Source: Sinohyriopsis cumingii
Taxonomy: Eukaryota; Mollusca; Bivalvia; Unionida; Unionidae
Assembly: GCA_028554795.2 (NCBI GenBank)
Contig: CM068828.1
Coordinates: forward strand, 10,425,314-10,489,313
Direction of reading: 5' to 3'
Length of the DNA: 64,000 nt
Below the pieces are notes generated by a model. That model was not told the DNA's origin. It saw nothing but the letters and a program-made list of their open reading frames with translations, and ran no database searches. Every line of letters begins with the position of its first letter. Position 1 is the stretch's first letter. Of this stretch, positions 57,601 to 59,614 are shown piece by piece. A program made the position numbers and the translations under genes.

Positions 57601-57762
57601 GCAAAGTCCAAATACTGATGCTCCGTTTGAATTTAAAAATGAAACCAAGCCATCCGGATCCTCACATGCAAGAAAATCGGTCTGATTAAATGGACATGAT
57701 ATAACAAATCCCCCAATTTCCTTTTGCGGTGAGGAATAAACCTGGATTCCAGAACCATTCAT
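6628..57762 (-). CDS. CNTROB: Centrobin orthologue, ten coding exons, 3' end outside window
   Basis: Centrobin is a coiled-coil protein of the daughter centriole, needed for centriole duplication and elongation; that role is family knowledge. The coding segments are 57762-55585, 47158-47062, 43474-43390, 40161-39999, 25551-25516, 18013-17933, 9418-9302, 7807-7709, 7132-6977 and 6720-6628. They total 3,105 bases, or 1,035 codons, and all junction phases agree. Every intron is GT-AG. Seen in order are the motifs LRQ/QLKQMLQ-like (exon B), ELYENFP and RYRRK (D), HCEQYIQQL (E), LELQQQLAVAV and IEQLDK (F), and LARVVEGW (G), followed by continuous coiled coil (H-J). I recall the same motifs in the same order in human centrobin. 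The first exon adds about 700 residues not found there. Exons encoding the rest of the coiled coil and the C-terminus must lie left of position 1. The introns total about 48 kb and are packed with mobile elements and satellites. Other coiled-coil proteins could resemble exons H-J, but exons D-G make centrobin by far the best fit. Confidence 0.9.
6977..7132 (-). CDS. CNTROB: Centrobin exon I
   Basis: The exon has 156 bases, 52 codons, phase 0 on both sides. The acceptor is TTTTAATGAG; the donor is AAG followed by GTCAGC. The exon itself starts GTGAGT, which looks like a donor, but splicing there would lose a helix in continuous heptad register. It encodes a Glu/Arg/Gln-rich coiled coil including CLEAEREKVQLLQQECD, comparable to the human RLEAEQQRCCVLQEERD region. 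Confidence 0.88.
7709..7807 (-). CDS. CNTROB: Centrobin exon H
   Basis: The exon has 99 bases, 33 codons, phase 0 on both sides. The acceptor is TATTGACAG; the donor is GAG followed by GTAGGT. It encodes a coiled-coil helix (IEREMSEAVESLQADKD). This is similar to the human LEQSLSEAMEALN segment as I recall it. Confidence 0.9.
7808..9301. other. Centrobin intron H-G
   Basis: AT-rich noncoding sequence. It contains the TA microsatellite at 8877-8968 and, around 8310-8345, a motif (CCTTCCCTGGGTCCCAA) that recurs at 31545-31575 and 63860-63895 and so marks a dispersed repeat. Nothing coding was seen. Confidence 0.6.
8877..8968. repeat. (TA)n microsatellite
   Basis: About 30 uninterrupted TA dinucleotides are followed by degenerate TATAGA units. 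Confidence 0.98.
9302..9418 (-). CDS. CNTROB: Centrobin exon G
   Basis: The exon has 117 bases, 39 codons, phase 0 on both sides. The acceptor is TTTTATAG; the donor is AAAAT followed by GTATGA, a weaker match to consensus. It encodes QLARVVEGWKRRDAEKDELM and a further charged helix. LARVVEGW is identical to my memory of human centrobin directly after IEQLDKT. The preceding intron (9419-17932) carries the Polinton relic. Confidence 0.92.
9643..9806 (+). mobile_element. Degenerate tRNA-derived SINE (third family)
   Basis: The tRNA-like head has an A-box-like TAGTAGCTCAGTGGTATGC and a B-box-like GGTTCAATATCC about 40 bases later. A nontRNA body ending near CATTAAACACCAAACTAAAT follows. The predicted cloverleaf is broken, so it is not a functional tRNA gene. 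No target-site duplication was identified. Confidence 0.5.
11102..11326. repeat. Polinton left terminal inverted repeat
   Basis: About 204 bp (11102-11305) plus a GT-rich, A-rich extension match the reverse complement of 17261-17485, with scattered differences. The repeat is itself bounded by inverted ends: AGCAGCAGAGGGGGTGA at 11102 and TCACCCCCTCTGCTGCT ending at 11305. Confidence 0.9.
11371..11843 (+). pseudogene. Polinton basic protein remnant
   Basis: From an ATG at 11371 one frame is interrupted by in-frame stops (the first after about 15 codons) and reaches TGA at 11841. The product is rich in Lys, Arg and Pro, with a KPRPKPKPP-like stretch near the end. Basic DNA-binding or core-like proteins are common in these elements, but I do not recognise the family, so the call is by composition and location only. 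Confidence 0.4.
11950..12525 (+). pseudogene. Capsid-like (double jelly-roll) fragment, decayed
   Basis: Across shifting plus-strand frames there are pieces resembling the metazoan Polinton/adintovirus-type major capsid protein. One contains LSLWMPTMTPSLNEEQ; a later one has HVARAYHWLMTFMG followed by ISQQDFTTIYIRS. The resemblance is to the spacing of these segments as I remember them, not to an alignment. At least two frameshifts and several stops break it. It is replaced abruptly at about 12526 by polymerase-like sequence, which points to an internal deletion junction. Confidence 0.4.
12526..13210 (+). pseudogene. DNA polymerase B palm-region fragment
   Basis: An open stretch (12526-13062) and its continuation resemble the C-terminal half of a protein-primed family B DNA polymerase. 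A segment with LRSSMLAYVSIN corresponds to the AYAR-type helix. It is followed about 20 residues later by RVATYSFCINKK, where functional enzymes have a DTDS-type catalytic motif. The aspartates are absent here, so it could not be active. The N-terminal exonuclease and most of the palm are missing. The sequence runs on toward the helicase segment, suggesting a polymerase-helicase fusion in the parent element. The family assignment is an inference from motifs. Confidence 0.55.
13219..13812 (+). pseudogene. SF1 helicase domain, Polinton-borne
   Basis: A P-loop NGPGSSGKTT lies at about 13258-13290. It is followed by a segment with IPTH and LAREIKERGVKTH, then the Walker B motif IIWDE near 13460, and a further motif with CGDHGQSLPFVG. 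These are motifs I, Ia, II and III of PIF1-like superfamily 1 helicases. One stop lies directly after PTH and a frameshift lies between motif Ia and Walker B, so the gene is dead. The final stop is at 13810. The order and spacing make the helicase call firm. Confidence 0.78.
14347..15614. mobile_element. hAT element nested in the Polinton integrase
   Basis: The inverted ends are CATAGCTGCCAAC at 14347 and GTTGGCAGCTATG ending at 15614. CGTTATG is present on both sides (14340-14346 and 15615-15621) as a target-site duplication. It is 1,268 bp, shorter than autonomous hATs, and carries a truncated transposase-like gene on the minus strand. Confidence 0.85.
14615..15222 (-). pseudogene. Truncated hAT transposase-like gene
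   Basis: The C-terminal 153 codons (15076-14615) include PPSNSDSERVFSLLRKNKTD. This matches the conserved hAT C-terminal dimerisation motif, which typically reads SNAxxERVFS. An ATG at 15222 opens a separate short basic segment with a CTEC motif typical of BED-like or ZBED-type N-termini; it stops near 15080, in a different frame. The central catalytic RNase H-like region is missing, so it is a deletion derivative. Related domesticated genes exist (ZBED type), but the stops and TIRs mark this one as transposon debris. Confidence 0.7.
16203..16560 (-). pseudogene. Zinc-ribbon plus PLA2-like protein of the Polinton
   Basis: Minus strand. The N-terminal frame starts at 16560 and has MNLYRVRCRAPTNTSG, then KCVKCARKKYKFI. 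This is a short zinc-ribbon-like module with two cysteine pairs resembling DUF5679. In a second frame follows LPGATWAKYPGYNYCGPGTR, then PINAIKCAMI. This resembles the calcium-binding loop (YxGPG) and the active-site helix of parvovirus-type secreted phospholipase A2 domains. The catalytic His-Asp pair is not intact and a frameshift separates the two modules. Such genes occur in Polinton-like viral elements, where the lipase may aid membrane passage; the role here is inferred. Confidence 0.6.
16583..17130 (+). pseudogene. Packaging ATPase (FtsK/HerA-type), broken
   Basis: It starts at ATG 16583. The P-loop IIIGPSGSGKT lies near 16665-16700 and is followed by a stop. After further frame changes, a long open piece (16816-17076) contains LLVYNDVML, GRHKNTDIIYVTQQYMQIP and NLLVVFN. 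This is the arrangement of Walker B and the downstream sensor segment in the genome-packaging ATPases of Polintons and related double-jelly-roll viruses. Stops and frameshifts show inactivation. Confidence 0.78.
17261..17485. repeat. Polinton right terminal inverted repeat
   Basis: This is the partner of the left repeat. The core is 17282-17485, also 204 bp, and again has internal inverted ends (CAGCAGAGTGGGTGATAAC against CACCCCCTCTGCTGCT). Shared blocks include GGGTCCATTTGTGAAATTAA in reverse complement. Divergence between the two TIRs suggests an old insertion. Confidence 0.9.
17486..17816. repeat. 40-bp minisatellite, about eight copies
   Basis: Unit: GATGGCATACACAGCCTGCC followed by TCCAGCAATATAAATAAAAA. 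One junction has an extra TAAA. The copies are nearly identical. All three minus-strand frames stay open through the array, giving a spurious repetitive peptide in each. It starts exactly at the Polinton target-site duplication and ends 117 bases from exon F. Confidence 0.97.
17933..18013 (-). CDS. CNTROB: Centrobin exon F, most conserved segment
   Basis: The exon has 81 bases, 27 codons, phase 0 on both sides. The acceptor is TACTTCTAG; the donor is AAG followed by GTGAGG. It encodes LLELQQQLAVAV, then STDKRKD, then IMIEQLDK. By memory about 20 of the 27 residues equal human centrobin, the strongest family evidence in the window. A 40-bp minisatellite and the right end of the Polinton relic lie only 117 and 448 bases downstream in the next intron. 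Confidence 0.93.
18425..19050. repeat. 40-bp and related tandem repeats interrupted by a SINE
   Basis: Units contain TGTTACACTGCTATGCTCTC and ATCTTGTGTTACTAAATGTA. The central copies (18500-18604 and 18740-18830) are near-identical; the outer ones diverge with longer spacing. A SINE splits the array at 18605-18739. Confidence 0.85.
18605..18739 (-). mobile_element. (GTT)n-tailed tRNA SINE, 5' truncated
   Basis: Minus orientation. It retains the 3' part: a (GTT)n tail, then GGGGTTTAACGCCATTTTTC and the conserved body up to GAAGCTACTGGTA. The tRNA head is missing. The target-site duplication GCTCTCATCTTG is at 18593-18604 and 18740-18751; since the target is a tandem repeat, the duplication is less decisive. 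Confidence 0.9.
19066..19311 (-). mobile_element. (CA)n-tailed SINE, head truncated
   Basis: Same family as 5809-6128 (shared GTCTAGCACT, GCATCATGCCGCAGACATGT and GGCCAACCAGTCCTAACACT). The tRNA head is absent. Flanks CAACATGAGATAG and CAACATGAAGTAG (from 19053 and 19312) form a slightly decayed target-site duplication. Confidence 0.85.
19610..19875. repeat. 63-64-bp tandem repeat, four copies
   Basis: Recurrent blocks GAATTATCATTGTTCA and GGTACTTAAAACCATGG start near 19653, 19717, 19780 and 19844. The array abuts the Tigger element that starts at 19889. Confidence 0.85.
19889..21707. mobile_element. Nonautonomous Tigger/pogo-like element
   Basis: TIRs start CACCACTCCCTCGATAACTT and end with the complementary GACTTATCGAGGGAGAGGTG, flanked by TA on both sides. 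The subterminal repeat CGCTTATAGTGCGG near the right end pairs with CGCTTAAAACGCAG near the left. Internal sequence (for example 20395-20540, with GAGAACCTAATTAAG) is similar to the transposase-bearing element at 26356-30542, but no open transposase remains. It is a deletion derivative of 1,819 bp that includes a SINE insertion at 20603-20855. Confidence 0.87.
20603..20855 (+). mobile_element. (AAC)n-tailed tRNA SINE, full length
   Basis: It starts GGGGCCCCAAGTGGCCGAG. The A box is in TGGCCGAGTGGTCTAAAGCG and the B-box-like element is GGGTTTGAGTC, as in tRNAs of the Leu/Ser type. The body ends GGCGTTAAACCCCACAAC followed by (AAC)n. The target-site duplication AACTTAAA is at 20595-20602 and 20856-20863. 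It is nested in a Tigger-like element, so it is younger than that insertion. Confidence 0.92.
21788..21862. repeat. (TATC)n and (TA)n microsatellite
   Basis: A TATATATC/TATC tract passes into about 18 TA dinucleotides. Confidence 0.97.
21870..25080. repeat. 35-bp satellite, about 90 copies, with higher-order repeats
   Basis: The consensus monomer is GATGATAAAGATGTGTGTAA followed by TGTTAAATAGAGCAG. The edges are divergent (21.87-22.25 kb and after 24.5 kb) and the middle is highly homogeneous. Variant monomers recur at fixed distance: GATCATAAAG at 22936 and 23251, and AGCAGAATGA at 23071 and 23386, both 315 bp apart (nine monomers). It lies in the intron between exons F and E. Confidence 0.97.
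25516..25551 (-). CDS. CNTROB: Centrobin exon E (36-base microexon)
   Basis: This exon has only 36 bases (12 codons, HCEQYIQQLNVK), in phase 0 on both sides. The acceptor is GCTTTCTTTCAG; the donor is AAG followed by GTAAGC. It lies between introns of 14.4 kb and 7.5 kb, and the 35-bp satellite begins about 440 bases further along the transcript. The peptide matches the human segment HCERHIQSLQ that I recall at this point, which makes a chance splice-site pair very unlikely. Confidence 0.88.
25600..25830. repeat. Short diverged tandem repeat
   Basis: Five or six copies of a GGGCTGTTCCATTTAAACAT / ACATGGTACAC or CACTGCCCACA pattern occur with variable spacing. They lie just upstream of exon E in transcript order. 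Confidence 0.8.
25831..26355. other. Intronic DNA, nothing recognised
   Basis: AT-rich sequence with a short (GT)n tract at about 25974-25990. No coding or mobile features are recognised. The fragment at 25835-25915 (CCATGGTACCCTGATTCAGG) may be a piece of a dispersed repeat. Confidence 0.5.
27210..27859. mobile_element. 650-bp repeat unit, copy 1
   Basis: It starts GTGGCGCTCACCAGATAATA and ends TGTATAGCGCCAC, so its extreme ends are inverted (GTGGCGCT / AGCGCCAC). I count about six differences from copy 2. Read from the next base it starts TG and ends CA like an LTR, but no primer-binding site is evident. Flanks ATTATAG and ATTAAAG could be a decayed target-site duplication. Confidence 0.8.
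27860..28578. other. Spacer between the twin 650-bp units
   Basis: 719 bp without a recognisable gag, pol, transposase or structural RNA. The outermost bases (ATTAAAGAA and TTCTTTAT) are themselves nearly inverted. It contains a TTTGACCTTTGACCTTTA motif of a kind common in mollusc repeats. Confidence 0.6.
28579..29228. mobile_element. 650-bp repeat unit, copy 2
   Basis: Same length and orientation as copy 1 and about 99% identical by eye (differences include ATATGT for ATATAT, AGTAGAG for AGCAGAG, GCATTAT for GCAGTAT). The flanks do not form a direct target-site duplication. Confidence 0.8.
29260..29888 (+). pseudogene. Pogo/Tigger-type transposase C-terminal remnant
   Basis: Plus-strand segments in shifting frame include YFCENLITCQLCF, an acidic SDDDSDFEGFSETDV region, and near the end EAIKYFDIAIRWLETQNV then LMQLRNLRDFARQQR. 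This layout (acidic linker, then an AIxxFD..IxWLE helix and an RxLxxF helix before the stop) is that of the C-terminus of Tigger/jerky-type DDE transposases. Stops near 29434 and 29701 disable it. The N-terminal CENP-B-like DNA-binding region and DDE core are not present. Confidence 0.7.
30545..34074. other. Intronic DNA, mostly unremarkable
   Basis: AT-rich noncoding sequence of intron E-D. It holds the MITE at 31914-32282 and a dispersed-repeat motif (GTGCCTTCCCTGAGTCC) near 31546. No exons or RNA genes recognised. Confidence 0.6.
31914..32282. mobile_element. TA-flanked MITE, 369 bp
   Basis: The inverted ends of about 30 bp start CAAACACCTGCAGGATTCTG and end CAGAATCCTGCAGGTGTTTG, essentially perfect. 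TA is present directly outside both ends (31912-31913 and 32283-32284). No coding capacity. The superfamily is not assigned; TA duplication suggests Tc1/mariner or a related group. Confidence 0.88.
34075..34742. repeat. 74-bp satellite, left segment
   Basis: Unit pattern AGTTTGAATCACTGTTTCCA, GTGAGCAGACATCAAAGTGT, GTACACTCTTAATACTGAGT, AGAAATAAAGTAAT. About nine copies occur before the array is interrupted by the element at 34743-36532. Confidence 0.95.
34743..36532 (-). mobile_element. Second Tigger/pogo-like element, inserted in satellite
   Basis: TIRs are CAGTAAAACCTGTTATGAGA and TCATGACAGGTTTTACTG with TA on both sides. Repeated subterminal motifs (GGTGGTCTCTCATAAGAGG, GGTGGTCGCTCATAGCAGAGG) are typical of this class. 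It contains a minus-strand CENP-B-like transposase N-terminal remnant at about 35470-35110. The TIR differs from the other Tigger family in the window. Confidence 0.87.
35110..35470 (-). pseudogene. Tigger-type transposase N-terminal remnant
   Basis: Minus strand. A segment with LTLEERINVIERNEKGETTR and KTQVQNVIKDKKSIRNEW resembles the first helix-turn-helix of CENP-B-like DNA-binding domains. It is followed by RVWEWFCVARSKNIPVSG, which fits the second (brinker/CENPB-N2) domain with its WF..R..NIPVSG signature. The DDE catalytic core is absent, so this is a deletion derivative. Confidence 0.72.
36533..38565. repeat. 74-bp satellite, right segment
   Basis: About 27 further copies of the same unit continue directly after the TA at 36533-36534. 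There are variants such as GAGAGAAGACATC, AGTAAGCAGACATC and a shortened GTGTGTACTCTTAATATTG that recurs on both sides of the insertion, showing that the array predates it. Confidence 0.95.
39145..39851. mobile_element. Degenerate Tigger-like MITE
   Basis: The left end ACAATTAAACCTGTCTTAAA and the right end TTAAGACAGATTTACATGTA are roughly inverted, with TA outside. Internal GTCCTCTCAAGACAGTTGG repeats echo the subterminal motifs of the element at 34743-36532. A SINE is inserted within. Boundaries are approximate. Confidence 0.45.
39322..39513 (-). mobile_element. (GTT)n-tailed tRNA SINE, diverged
   Basis: Minus orientation. A short GTTGTTG tail, the body (GAGTTTAACATCATTTTTCA, GGCAGCCAGTATC) and the head end CCCGGGGCCCC are recognisable. 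Internal deletions are present. It is older than the copies at 20603 and 61010. Confidence 0.85.
39999..40161 (-). CDS. CNTROB: Centrobin exon D
   Basis: The exon has 163 bases, entering in phase 2 and leaving in phase 0. The acceptor is CCCTTTCTACAG; the donor is AAG followed by GTAATT. It encodes ELYENFPSFFSS, then a helix beginning NLQAENQRLREMVEKERYRRK. In human centrobin I recall a similar LF-P segment followed by a helix that ends TRRK just before HCE. That is the same junction as here between exons D and E, so this exon starts the conserved coiled coil. Confidence 0.88.
42462..42800 (+). mobile_element. (CA)n-tailed tRNA SINE, full length
   Basis: Plus orientation. The tRNA-like head has an A box in GTGGTCTAAGTGGTCAAAGC and a B-box-like GGGTTGGAACCC. 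The body has GGCACTCAGCATTAAGAGGC and GTGACTAGGTGGGACATGAT, and the tail is (CA)n from 42766. Diverged from the copy at 5809-6128. Confidence 0.85.
43065..43350. mobile_element. Old diverged copy of the 650-bp unit (partial)
   Basis: Collinear similarity to 27550-27845 is seen in TTCAGAAGGTGCAAATGGCC, CAGAGCTAGGAAT, GGTTGCACAT, AAGGCACAGCT and GCGCAAAATGC. The 5' part and precise ends are not recognisable. It shows that the unit is a dispersed family. Confidence 0.6.
43390..43474 (-). CDS. CNTROB: Centrobin exon C
   Basis: The exon has 85 bases, entering in phase 1 and leaving in phase 2. The acceptor is TTTGTTTCAG and the donor is a perfect GTGAGT (43389-43384). It encodes a Ser/Asp/Glu-rich linker including GQSDILDQSEASMKYNGMEQ, with no recognisable fold. 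The call rests on splice sites, phase agreement with both neighbours and position, not on sequence conservation. Confidence 0.75.
44480..44815. repeat. Diverged tandem repeat, about 155 bp, 2.3 copies
   Basis: Shared blocks are AAATTTCAGGAACCATGCCA, CTCTTCCCCAAAATAATAAT and a CACTATTTC...GTACTT segment, starting near 44489, 44641 and 44779. Confidence 0.75.
44935..45400. repeat. Diverged tandem repeat, about 190 bp, three copies
   Basis: AACTAATCCAACACAAGTACCA and its variants recur near 44933, 45141 and 45318, with following blocks (ATAGAGATATCTTTAAGAAA; GTTACCTTGAACGGTTTAGG) partly conserved. Confidence 0.65.
45597..45662. repeat. (TA)n microsatellite
   Basis: About 32 TA units. A Tyr-Ile run in one plus-strand frame is a by-product. 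Confidence 0.98.
47062..47158 (-). CDS. CNTROB: Centrobin exon B
   Basis: The exon has 97 bases and enters in phase 0 and leaves in phase 1. The acceptor is TTGATTGCAG; the donor is CAAG followed by GTGAGA. It encodes an amphipathic stretch containing MEDIRHQLKQMLQMSN. This resembles the short helical segment (MESVRGQLQTMLQ as I recall it) of human centrobin ahead of its main coiled coil. Reading in phase 1 instead would give a stop within four codons, which fixes the junction with exon A. Confidence 0.85.
47279..47553 (+). mobile_element. (AAC)n-tailed tRNA SINE with triplicated A-box segment
   Basis: The 5' end has three tandem copies of a unit like GGCCCTGGATGGCCAAGTGG (the third with GGCTAAGTGG), each carrying the A-box core. 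A diverged head, the body (CTTCCTCCACCAGTTACACT, GGCATTAAACCC) and a short AAC tail follow. The triplication also yields a GPGWPSGPGWPSGPGW peptide in one frame, which is not a gene. Confidence 0.85.
47600..48135. repeat. Decamer minisatellite (TATACAATGR)n split by a SINE
   Basis: TATACAATGA/TATACAATGG repeats occur on both sides (47610-47724 and 47974-48135) of a SINE. The right side is the more regular. Confidence 0.93.
47725..47973 (-). mobile_element. (CA)n-type tRNA SINE within minisatellite
   Basis: Minus orientation, same family as 5809-6128 (TCTAGCACTGGGACATCATG, GGCCAATCAGTCCTAATATT, CTCTTAATGCTGAGCGCCAA). The head includes AACCCACTACC and CTCTAACAACTTAAGCCACT. GGTATACAATGA flanks both sides but is also the array unit, so it is not proof of a duplication. 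Confidence 0.88.
49065..49282. repeat. 20-bp minisatellite, about 11 copies
   Basis: Unit AACAAGGCTATATGCAAAAC alternates with GTGCAAAAC forms (TATATGC / TATGTGC). Confidence 0.95.
49424..49520 (+). mobile_element. tRNA-like SINE relic
   Basis: GCTGTAGCTTAGTTGGTAAA carries an A box, and AGATTCTATAGCC sits at the B-box position with two mismatches. The acceptor stem does not pair well, so it is not a working tRNA gene. The loop sequence TTGCAAA suggests an alanine-type ancestor. A short nontRNA body may follow. Confidence 0.4.
50070..50840. repeat. Diverged tandem repeat, about 155 bp, five copies
   Basis: Recurrent order: AATTGTCTTAATTTAATAATGATTC, AGAAGGA.GAAAAA, ATCAG..TTTA.GAAA, CACAAATTTTCTATT, GACC.CAAAGTCAAAGGGG. 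The copies are clearly related but indel-ridden. No open frame is conserved. Confidence 0.7.
51068..51142. repeat. (ATT)n and (CAT)n microsatellites
   Basis: TTATTATTATTATTATTATT at 51068-51091 and a (CAT)6-type tract at 51121-51140. Confidence 0.95.
51195..51288. repeat. 46-bp direct duplication
   Basis: AACACATATTAAGGGAGGTG followed by TTTCTTGTTTAG occurs twice, near 51203 and 51249. It lies immediately before the 65-bp satellite. Confidence 0.88.
51325..53255. repeat. 65-bp satellite with higher-order repeats, about 30 copies
   Basis: Unit: GTCAGAGTGACAGACAGCAG, TCAGAAATACATCAATAATA, CAGAAGATCAGATCAGCAAA, TGAAG. A marked variant (AAAAAAGATGTCAATAAT) has GATGTC at 51991, 52122, 52318, 52449 and 52641. 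Alternating spacings of about 131 and 196 give a period of about 327 bp (five monomers). A few degraded units continue at 53474-53560 after a SINE. Confidence 0.95.
53256..53473 (-). mobile_element. (GTT)n-type tRNA SINE inserted in the 65-bp satellite
   Basis: Minus orientation. The (GTT)n tail and adjacent GGGGTTTAACG are missing, but the body from GCCATTTTTCAGCACACGAG and the head (AACGGAGAGCGCTTTAGACC, CTCGGGGCCCC) are present. The 12-bp duplication GGTCAGCAAATG (53244-53255 and 53474-53485) is a derived form of the satellite unit. Confidence 0.9.
53855..54213. repeat. 40-bp minisatellite, nine copies
   Basis: Unit: GTCTTTCCTCCTATTTATCT followed by ATAGGTTTCTTACTCAACAT, with CTACAGATT variants. 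The flank CTTAACATGTGTGCAAACCAT occurs before the array (53838) and again after the SINE that follows it (54481). Confidence 0.95.
54225..54480 (+). mobile_element. (AAC)n-tailed tRNA SINE, full length
   Basis: The head GGCCCTGAGGAGCCAAGTGG has an A box; CTAAAGCGCTCATTG and GGGTTCAAGTCTC (B box) follow. The body has CTTCCCGGGGTTTTCC and GGCATTAAACCC, with an (AAC)7 tail. CTTAACATATG (54214) and CTTAACATGTG (54481) flank it as the target-site duplication. Confidence 0.92.
55585..57762 (-). CDS. CNTROB: Centrobin exon A: giant low-complexity N-terminal coding exon
   Basis: This is an open frame of 726 codons from the ATG at 57762 to a splice donor (AAA then GTAGGT) at 55584. The frame would otherwise run 17 codons into the intron before a stop at 55531. 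The ATG chosen is the first in frame; an in-frame TGA lies about 50 bases upstream, so a non-ATG start at 57795 is not needed. The product is rich in Ser, Asn, Gln, Asp and Gly with no transmembrane segment or obvious fold. It has a short ordered-looking stretch near the N-terminus (around GGFVISCPFNQTDFL), an acidic patch near residues 345-360 (EDEEIEDDGDG), and a basic, Gly/Gln-rich C-terminal part. It has no counterpart in vertebrate centrobin that I can recall. Its uninterrupted length, unlike the surrounding DNA, shows that it is coding. The phase-0 junction to exon B is the only one that avoids an immediate stop. Confidence 0.88.
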
Positions 57763-57909
57763 CTGGCTCCCCGAAGCAGAGACGGATTCAAACAAGGGAA
57801 AAAACCATCAGCAAGAACTCAATCCGTCTTAGTTCTCTTGTAGCACGCTGCATGCACCAATGTTCTGCCATTTACTCCAGTGCAAAATTCTGCTCTTCGG
57901 ACTAATGAA
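57763..57909 (-). other. CNTROB: Probable 5' UTR part of centrobin exon A
   Basis: A good 3' splice site (TATTTACTTTCAG) ends at 57910, giving 147 bases of untranslated leader before the ATG at 57762. This implies at least one more noncoding exon to the right, which I could not locate. The leader contains a 27-codon upstream ORF. The extent is inferred from the acceptor only. Confidence 0.45.
57788..57871 (-). promoter_or_regulatory. Upstream ORF in the centrobin leader
   Basis: An ATG at 57871 followed by G at +4 opens a frame of 27 codons that ends in TGA at 57788. That is 25 bases before the main ATG at 57762. Short upstream ORFs of this kind commonly reduce translation of the main frame; that is general knowledge, and its use here is inference. 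If the transcript starts downstream of 57871 the element is irrelevant. Confidence 0.35.
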
Positions 57910-59614
57910 CTGAAAGTAAATATATAAAATGAATATTATATGCTCTCAATTAAGGATTCGCTGCCAACACCCAATTTCTTCAGCAGCAGTATAAATAGAC
58001 CAACATGTTCTCTAACCAAAGATTTCTTATTTTCCGACATTAGTAGCTGAAGTACAGTACAAAATCATACAAGTTGCAATTCAGTCCTGGATGTTTCGCA
58101 TACATTTTCTAGCAGTTTGCATGGGAGTTTAATTGATGCTGCCCAAACAAATTGTCCAACTCTAAAAGTGGTTGCAAATTTACAGTTAACGTCTGGGATG
58201 ATTCAGTGTAATGGATCAAAAGAAATGGAATTAAATTTGACATCTGGGCACAAAGGTCGATCCACATAACTGAGTTTATTAGTTGAGAGCTAGCCATATT
58301 TAATAATTTCTAAGAGATGAACTGCCCACCACTGAATTTGTTGTTGTATAGTTGATCTATACCACAGCCCCCCAAAAATATCAGAAAATAACATGTTGTG
58401 TAAAAAGTATCATGAACAGAACATTATACAATTAAATCAGTAGGTTTCTTTCTTGACCAACTTGTAAATTAAATCAAAAGTGCTCAAAAAATCCAATAGC
58501 CTGATGCCTAGGGCACTTCTAATTTTAGATCAGGTCCATCTTGTATTCTAAGTGAGGTGCCCATCAGGCTTGTCGGAAAAATATTTTTATTTGCCTGAGG
58601 AAACTTTTGATCATGCTGATGAAATGTCTAAATGTATTTTCAAGATGCTGACATACCTGCCAAAAAACAGCATAATCTATATCAGAACCACTGTCCTACA
58701 TGAAACTGAGATCTGATTTTAATCAAATTAAAGCATGGCATGTCATGCTAAAAATATAATTTTATACTCCCAAACCCCAACATGGTCGTATTTTGAGGAA
58801 ACACAATTTTCAGTAATCTTCAAACACGGAAGAAGAAAAAAAAATGCCCCCAAAACACCACTTTCAGCATATGCCCATTACATGTAGCATGTATAAACAG
58901 TAAACAGTCCGGATCGGAGCTGATGCAAAAGTATCCCTTGAGCAGTTTCAGTAGTGGAAATTAAAGACAAAGAGGTCAGGTATAAACCACCATTCCATAT
59001 ATTACTTAACTGGCTGACAATAGCTAGTGAGATGTGTTTGAAGGCTGCAGTGAGTGAGCCCATTGTGTTAATTTGCATAGGTAGGATCAGGAAGTAGAAT
59101 AACACAACTTAGGTAAATCAAAGAGATGCTAGATGCATGTAAAAACCAAAAGTTATTACATATCATTACCCTGAATGAGAATGTTTAAGCCATCAGTAAT
59201 AAAGATTACTGACAAGTTTGTGAACAGCAACGTTTCTTTGAAATCGGATTTTACTGCATGTATAGAATGCAAAGCAAGACTGGAAGTGTGTTCAAGTGTA
59301 ATTCATTTTTTAAGCCAATTTAGGAAGCAATTAGCTATCAGTAGAGCTCAAAAAAAATAAATTCCAGAACTCTTGGTTGATGGAGTTTTACTTTGTGAGC
59401 AAAACAAAAAAAATGGGGGGAGAGTATTAATTTGTGCACATACTGCAAACAAAACATCGACATACGTCATCTCGATTCTGACCAGGATTCACTCAGAGAA
59501 TCCAGCAAAAACGTTTGAACACCCGCACCATCCAGTCCCTAGTGAGTATAATGATGCACACTAATGACACTTGAGTTACCTTCAAATCACTTTGAACCAT
59601 ATTGAATTAATCTT

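Noticed and set aside
57763-57795. Start of the centrobin frame at 57795
   Set aside because: That codon is TTG; an ATG at 57762 follows in frame and an in-frame TGA lies just upstream, so the ATG is preferred.
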